Source: Basidiobolus meristosporus CBS 931.73 (lineage: Eukaryota > Basidiobolomycota > Basidiobolomycetes > Basidiobolales > Basidiobolaceae). From it: a DNA stretch of 64,000 nt. Location of the stretch: the NCBI GenBank assembly GCA_002104905.1, contig MCFE01000004.1, positions 62,001-126,000 on the forward strand, in the 5' to 3' direction. A program made the position numbers and the translations under genes. Position 1 is the stretch's first letter, and every line of letters starts with the position of its first letter. Below the pieces are notes generated by a model. It did not search any database, was not told the origin of the DNA, and worked only from the letters and a program-made list of their open reading frames with translations. Below are positions 57,470 to 64,000 of this stretch, in pieces.

Positions 57470-60400
57470 CAACATCATCAAAGCTGGTGTAAGGATCCAG
57501 GTGTTGTATTTGGCATCACAACCTTTCCATTTGACTAAATAAAGGCAGTTTCATTCTTCCCCATTATGGTCCACAATAGCTTCAGCTTCACAGGATTCTG
57601 AAGCTACTAGGTCTTGAGATAAAAGCTTGAGTAAAGAAGGTAGAATGCTTTTTGGTGTGAGTGCTGTAGTGTTGTCTTGAAGTATAAAAGATCCTCCAGC
57701 AGTATGTCCAACAACCTAGAATGAGCCTTCATATTTCGGATCAAGTTTAGATTGTTGCATCTATTGTAGAATCATGGCATATTTTCTATTTGGGAAGCTG
57801 CTGTTCATATGCCTTCAGGCATATGTTGAAGTCATCTTTTGTTGTGAGGCTTTACTTCTGCCATTGATAGCAAGGTAGACAATGCTGGTAAGGTACTCTG
57901 GTTGGTTTACCGGCTTTTTTGTATTCAAATTTGCTAACTCTGAGTTCTGGTAGTCTCCACAGTGGTGAATTTTTGTCTCAACAGCAAAGAAATGGTGTTG
58001 ATCCATATAGAGCAACAATTTAGATCTTGATTGCATACAGTGCAGTGGGAATATACATGTCCCAGTTCTTCTTGATACCTTTGATGGAGTTTCAGACAAT
58101 GCTCACTAAGGTCTGAGCATGTCTTTCAGCACATCCAGCAGCTTTGGGATGATAAGAAGTGACCAGATGGTGATCAATTGCACTCTGCTGGCCAAAGGCT
58201 TTGATCAAGCAATTCATAAGTTCTGTTCCATTATCCAATTTGATGACCTTTGGAAATTCAAAAAGACAGAAGAGCTTGAGGAGTGCATGAACAATAGTGA
58301 CAGCATACCTGACTGGGATAGCTTTGAGGATGATAAAACATATGCAGTCACTCATAAGTACAAAGTGGTAATGATTGCCATCATCACTAGTGGTAAAAGA
58401 TCAGCTAGTCCAATTACAATTTGACTCATAGGAAGGCTTGCATGAATGGGACTCAAAGGGTGAGATCCATGGTGGCTGATGTTGTTCAGCTGAAATTCTC
58501 TGCAAAACTTGACAAGTTCTAGGCAGTCAGCTTTGATAGTTGACCAGTGATATACATCCAAGTATAGCTTCTTCAACTAGATTCAGCTTCAAGATGGCAG
58601 AGTATATGGCTCATCTGTATCAATGTTCTCCTTTCATCTGCAGGATGGATTTTCCTAGTTGCTGAATCCAGTTAAGAAACTATTTTGGATGATGTCTTGT
58701 GATTACTGGCTATATCAGTAATCACATGTCCCTACCTATGTAGAGTTGGAAAAAGTTTTGAAAGGCAATCAGGCAGGATGCTGAGAATTTCTGAGCAATG
58801 AATAACTGTATATTCATAGTGAACTAGAGCATCAAGTCTGTTGGTAAGCATGGGAGTTGGAGTTTCTTGAGTTTGGATACAGACATGGGCTTGGTGATCT
58901 AGGTACAGAGTTAGTGGGTTACCTTATAAATACTGATGAAACTTTGTCAAAGCAAAGACTATGGCAAGTACCTCCTTCTTGGTGGCAGAGTAGCTTCTCT
59001 TAGCAGGTTGTGTGATCTGGCTTGGAAAGAGATCCAGTTAGGTAGATTTTGGTCTTCATTCTGATAGAAGACTGCTCTGATGTGTTGTAATATGATTAGT
59101 TTAGGGCTTGCTCTAGGATATAGAGGCTAATCAACAATATACAACAACTTCCAGTATGCTAATACAGTAATAGTTTATTGGGAGTCTGATATACCAATAG
59201 AAGATATTACTTTCACCAATATCCTCAATCTTAGACTCAAAATATACTGTAGACAGTGTTTCTCACTTGTACAGCAGTGTTCTGACCTTCTGTTGCCTAT
59301 TAGGCTTAATGACTTTTGTAGTAATATTTCCTTATCTGAGAGTCACTATCCCCTCTGAGATAATAGACTTGTTCCATCATTCCATCTGATCATGGTGCCC
59401 AATAGTGCCATAGCATGCCAGATGGTGCCTGATCATGCCACAGAGTGCCATATGGTGCCATACAGTGCCAATTTAGGATCAAAATTGTCATGCATATGAC
59501 CCTGAAATATCAAATTAATAATAAAATATACAGCACTTTCTGGCACTATCATCAATGGCACAATGGAACAAGTCTAATATTGCCTAGTATGAAGATTCTG
59601 AGTTCCCCTTTAACCTTTAGATTTGTCATTGTAGTGTGGAGATTCTGGAAAGAGAGGATCTCTTTTTTTTCAGGAGGGGAAGTCATAGATATGATAATGC
59701 TGAAGGAGCAAAGTTTTAGAACAATGCACAAGCAATACACATGATACAAAACCAAATTTTGCAGTGGTGCAAGTCAGACATAGGTGCAGCACCTGTGAGA
59801 GTATTACATGATTTGATTGGCTGCTTCAAAAGTTATATGCAACTGAAGTTACCATAATAATCTTAGCAACACAGGCCTGGTACATATGGTAATTGGACTC
59901 TAATGCTCATAACTCCTTAAGTACTGCTTCAAATGAGCTCTAATTTGAAGAATGTGTTGGCTGTTATGTCTTTTGCATGTCATGATATTTTTGAGTAGAT
60001 TGCTAGTCAGGGTCTTGAGCTTTTGTCCTTCAAACCTGTATCTTCTTAATCCTTCATTTGTGAACTACAATAGCAAAAGCAAAATAAAGAAATGAGTGCT
60101 ATATCTGTTTTGAGATATTGCAGTAATGGAGTACTCTCCATTACCACATCTCCTAACACAACATCACATACATCTGTTGCAACTACAAAGGGCTTAGTAA
60201 AGTCTTGGAAGGATAAGGTGGGTACCTGTGGAGGCAGTTTGCCAATCAACTCAAAGGCCTTGTCATGAGTCTTGTTCTAGGCTGCAGAAAGATCAGGGCT
60301 ATGGTGTAATGCATTCAAAGGGGCACTCAATGAGGACATGAGTATTATGTGTTCCCTACATATTGACCAGTTGGAAAGGGTCTGGTAGGTGGCCAGCTGT

Positions 60401-62325
60401 TGTGACTTTAAGTCCAAGCAGACTAATTTTGTGGCAGACAAGACTTCACTTTACAGCATCTAGAATCAGACCAGTAGTGGCCAGTTTGCTGATTACATCA
60501 GTGACATGAGCAGCATGATGATCATGGTTTGTGGAAAATATGTTAACATCATCAATAAATATTAATGTATATGGTACATTCTGAGTACAAAAGTCAGGAC
60601 TCCCTGGAGCCTGCAGGTAAGTGTCTTTAGGCCAAAGGGAGCTCCCTGAAACATCTATTGTGTATTATACAAAGTAAAGGCAGTAGGATGCTGATAGTCA
60701 GGATGGTTCTGGAATTGGTGATATGCATCCTTCAAGTCCAACATGAAAAATACTTTTGCTTCTAATAGTGAGGAAAAGATATCCTGGATCCTTGGAGTCA
60801 AAAATCTGTCAACTTGGAGAAGTTGATCAGATGTCTGGGGTCTAAGCAAGGTTTCATCAGGGTTAGATTTTCTTTACCATCCTTCTTAGTACATGTGTCA
60901 ATGGGCTGTTTAATGTTCTATTGACAAGGGCTTGTGTGATAATCCCATTATTAGTACCTTTTGGAACTATATCATCAGCTAAGTGCTGATGGGAAGGCAG
61001 AACTTTGTATTACTTCCTCCATGTTGACTCACCAGGTTGGGTTCCTAGTACATTTGATTCTGCAATAGTACTGGAACTTCTCCCTGGAATGCCTTGGTTT
61101 CCTTCTATGGCTTGCTGAATGTCTGGTTTGACTGATTGAGAGTATATCTAAAAGTTGGAGATGACTGTTCATCTTCTGATAGGTGTGAGATAATGTCTGT
61201 AATCTTGTGCATCAGGGATAGTGGCAATTCAGTGATTCCAGGATATGAAACTGGTAGTCTGCCTACATGAAAGCCAAGATTGGTGAAGGTGTCAAGACCA
61301 ATGACTACCTGATGTCCATTTGGAATATCCATAACCTCCATTTGATGTATTGCAGTTAATGAGCTACTGTGTGTGCTGATTAGGTTAGTGACACCAATTC
61401 TTGGGGCTGCGAGGTCTTTAGTTTTAAGTATTATATTTCTTGATTATTTTTCAATTGCCAAGTTGGGTTCTTTGACTATGTTAGGTGATGCATACAGTTG
61501 GATAATCCAATATCCAGTAGTAGTACATACAATTGGCCATTGAGGGGAGTGGCACCTCTATGGCTTTTAGCTGTGTGATAGGTTGTTTCTTTTTGGGGAT
61601 AGTTACAGTTTTAGCTGGTAACTCAAAGAAGCTCCAATAATCTTGGGATGTAAGGCCTTCAATGCTTCCTCATACCCTCTCATATCATTGGTTGAATGAT
61701 CATCTGGGATCTGAGTAATTTTTGTCAATGCTGTAGAATTCTGCTTAGGACAGAGATGTGATCTATGTCCCTTCTTTCTACATCTAAAGCATTGATCATT
61801 AGCCTATGGATTATCAGTTTGATGCATTACTGCTTCTCTCAAGTGTTCCCCAACTTGTCTGACTCCTTGGCAATGCCTTTGCACTCACTGGCAGAAGGAC
61901 AGCATTTTCTGTGAAGCTCACAGTGCTTAGCAGTTGTTCAATTCTCCTTGGCCATATTATTGGTCTATTGTTTGGTTGCTGCTGGATCTTGAGTAAAGCT
62001 GCCTGAGTCTGGCTAACAGTGGTGGACATGGTGATAGCAAATGTACATACCTCTGAGATCTTGTCATAAGAACATGCAAGGTTGCATGCTTTGACAATAA
62101 GAATATTACTATGTAGCTGGTGTGGAAAGTTTGAAAGAAAATGAGAAGTAATATATGCTCATCATAAACTCCAGATAGTCTCATTTGTCTTTGGAATCTG
62201 TCACAGGAATGCCGCAAAGATTCAACTTTTTGCATTTTAGTTTTCCATAAGTTGCAGTTCAAATGTGCTTTCTTGAGGGGATCTTTAAAACGGCTACAGA
62301 AGAGGTTTTGGCAATTTTCCACACA
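57470..62325 (-). pseudogene. Decayed chromovirus (Ty3/gypsy with chromodomain)
   Basis: Right to left on the minus strand: gag (CSRFKDPLKKAHLN, then ESLRHSCDRFQRQMRLSG, 61957-62322); a protease-like piece (HQVVIGLDTFTNLGFHVGRL, 61105-61341); RT (FFMLDLKDAYHQFQ, 60655-60849); RNase H (FTKPFVVATDVCDVVLG, 60046-60249); integrase zinc and core pieces (58092-58576, KLDNGTELMN and SYHPKAAGCAERHAQTL); a GPF/Y module (about 57660-57760, KLDPKYEGSF); and a chromodomain at about 57483-57585 (EAEAIVDHNGEE, one stop, then LYLVKWKGCDAKYNTW). Every domain has stops and frameshifts. A MITE splits the region between RNase H and integrase. It is a different lineage from the young gypsy element, which lacks a chromodomain. 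Confidence 0.85.
59366..59574. mobile_element. 209-bp MITE in the chromovirus remnant
   Basis: Same length as the copy at 47558 and about 93% alike by eye, with ends GACTTGTTCCAT/ATGGAACAAGTC. TAATA flanks both sides (59361-59365 and 59575-59579). Confidence 0.88.
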
Positions 62326-63402
62326 TTAGACTTTTTCCATTGAATAGTGCCACATTGAGCCATGAGTGCCAAATGATGCCATAGTGTGCTAAGGAGGCCA
62401 GGTGCACCTATACTTGGCCCCAGAGTGTGCAGCATAGCTCTGCATCTTCATGCAAAGCAGCCCCTGTGCCTCACCCATTGTGTAGGAGAAAATCCATTTT
62501 TTGACCTTTTTTTTTAGGTCAATGATATACAGGATGTGTAAGTGCACAAAAGAATTGAAGACATGCATCTGGTACTCAATATGCATGGCACTCTGAATCT
62601 AGCTCCTGTGCCTTATAACATGTCACAAAATTGCATGGCACTATCTTGGTCCACTAGTACCATCTGGCACTATAAGTGCTTTATATATGTTCTACTTCAG
62701 GGCTGATATTTAAATATAGAGCCTGATATATCCAATCCAGACAAGCCATCAAGATTCCATCAGAAGACTGCAATAGTACCAGCAGCTTTGATTTAATGAC
62801 CATCTATATGATCTTTTGATGGGATCACAATGGCATTTTGCTAATTATATAGCCAAATAAACTTGATAAAATATGGTGGAGTTTGTATGGTGTTTTGCCA
62901 AGAGTGGCATGGCATTGGTGTGGTCGTAGTTTATGCTACTCATATTTAAGTGGATCTAACTAGCCAGTACATCCAATTGCCTTATACTGCAGAAAAGTTG
63001 AAGGTATTTTGACAGCTTCTTTGCAAGCCATTGAGGGCATTATGCTGCAGTATGGTGGCCTACAGCCAGTTCAGTGTAATGCTACAGTACCAATTCACCG
63101 TTTTGTGACATGCTACAAGCTGTTGGAGCTAGATTCAGAGTACCATGGGTATTGAGTATCAGATGCATGTCTTCAGTTGTTCTGTGCTCTCACACATCCT
63201 GAACAATGTTGATCCAACAAAAGGTCAAAAAATGCATTTTCTCCAGCACCAAGGGTGAAACACAGGAGCCACTTTTCATGAAGATGCAGAGCTATGTTTC
63301 ACACTCTGTGGCCAAGTATAGGCTTACCCGGTCTCCTTGGCACACTACGGCATCAATTGGCATTCATGGCTCAATGTGGCTCTATCCAACAGAACAAGTC
63401 TG
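62326..63402. mobile_element. Foldback-like element with about 310-bp inverted arms
   Basis: The left arm (62326-62640) and right arm (about 63090-63402) are inverted copies of each other at roughly 85%. For example, CTCTGCATCTTCATG on the left appears as CATGAAGATGCAGAG on the right, and GGAGCTAGATTCAGAGT on the right appears inverted on the left. The ends TTAGACTTTTTCCATTGAATAGTGCC (left) and its inverse with GAACAAGTCTG (right) resemble the MITE ends GACTTGTTCCATTGTGCC. The spacer of about 450 bp has no recognisable frame. It sits at the gag end of the chromovirus remnant. Target duplication is unclear (CATTA and TGTTA). Confidence 0.8.
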
Positions 63403-64000
63403 TTATATTCCTTCTCCCTGCTGGATTCTACTCCCCTTATAGGTGTGTTCTGACTTTTGCTTGTGGGAATTCTATATTGAAGTGCTGTAGAAACTGGCTT
63501 GTGACCAAGAGAAATCTGGCATACCATGATAGAGTTTTCCTAATAAAAATAAGTTGCTTGTTGCACCCAACCCAGCTTTGCATTACTCACCTGATCACCC
63601 ACACATTAGGGCTGCTTTGCTTCTTAATTCTGTAGTTATAGGTGTCCCTATGTGTACATCTGTCCTAAGTTTTTCCCAGCTCTTCCTAGCTGTCCTCTAG
63701 GTACCAACTCATCACATCCATGATGGACCTGAAGGTAATATTCCTGATGAGATTGTGATATAGTAGTATGTGCAACTTGACTTTTCTTCCTATCTCCACT
63801 CACATCCTCTCCATAGAAAGCTCCCAAAATATGTAGTAAGGTTCAATATTCTCAACACACAAAGCAAGATTGAGTGGCAAATAGATACAGTAGTGGCAGA
63901 GATCTATAATTTCAGCTCAATTTTGGTAGTATAGTCACTCAAATCCAATCCCACACTCTTTGCACAAAAGCTTCAGATGTTTCAAGTTGGTATTAGTGAT
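63403..64000. other. Unassigned sequence at the window end
   Basis: No gene or repeat recognised; frames at 63206-63635 lie over the foldback arm or lack support. Confidence 0.4.

Noticed and set aside
1-64000. CRISPR array, bacterial operon or prophage
   Set aside because: The window has spliced eukaryotic genes and LTR elements. The regularly spaced similar segments are LTRs of 349 or 1071 bp, not short direct repeats with spacers.

Overview
The window looks like nuclear DNA of a fungus. The genes are compact, with GT-AG introns of about 48-66 bp and two micro-exons. The set is eukaryotic: a NEDD8 E1, a nuclear-encoded mitochondrial bL17, a 7TM protein with an RGS domain, a TALE homeobox protein and an Mlx-like bHLH protein. 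Extreme retrotransposon load and apparent CpG decay in old repeats would fit an early-diverging (Zoopagomycota or Mucoromycota type) genome, but that placement is inference.

Genic part, 1-23.6 kb. In order: a LEC14B/DCAF11-type WD40 gene (-, with an apparent one-base frameshift); mitochondrial bL17 (-), divergent from UBA3 (+, eight exons, complete); an unrecognised two-exon gene (+); a choline/ethanolamine kinase (-); a long gene-free stretch; an Mlx-like bHLH gene (+); an intronless phosphoglycerate kinase (+), convergent with a TALE homeobox gene (-); ribulose-5-phosphate 3-epimerase (+, with a 13-nt exon); a gap of decayed LTRs; a single-LysM protein (-); and a 7TM-RGS receptor (+). These are ordinary housekeeping, signalling and transcription genes with no operon-like logic.

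Repeat part, 23.7-64 kb. No host gene is recognised here. Most of it is one nest of Ty1/copia elements with 349-bp LTRs. Element A (-, 24955-46305) is interrupted twice: by copia E1 (+, 26976-31658) and by copia B (-, 33538-45380, with perfect 5-bp target duplications CCATA). B is in turn interrupted by a nearly intact, recent Ty3/gypsy element (34254-41432, 1071-bp LTRs differing at two positions). Copia C and D follow A head to tail and appear to share LTRs with it. C carries a 209-bp MITE. D carries gypsy LTRs and a large internal deletion. From 57.5 to 62.3 kb lies a decayed chromovirus (gag, protease, RT, integrase and chromodomain remnants) holding a second MITE. At 62.3-63.4 kb a 1.1-kb foldback element has ends related to the MITEs.

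The most interesting signals are these. The copia primer-binding site matches the anticodon arm of initiator tRNA-Met and contains an ATG in frame with gag. The MITEs and the foldback element share ends and seem to form one family. Old gypsy LTRs have lost almost every CpG to TpG/CpA. A short tract of copia B has lost about 18 single bases from homopolymers, which looks like a consensus error.
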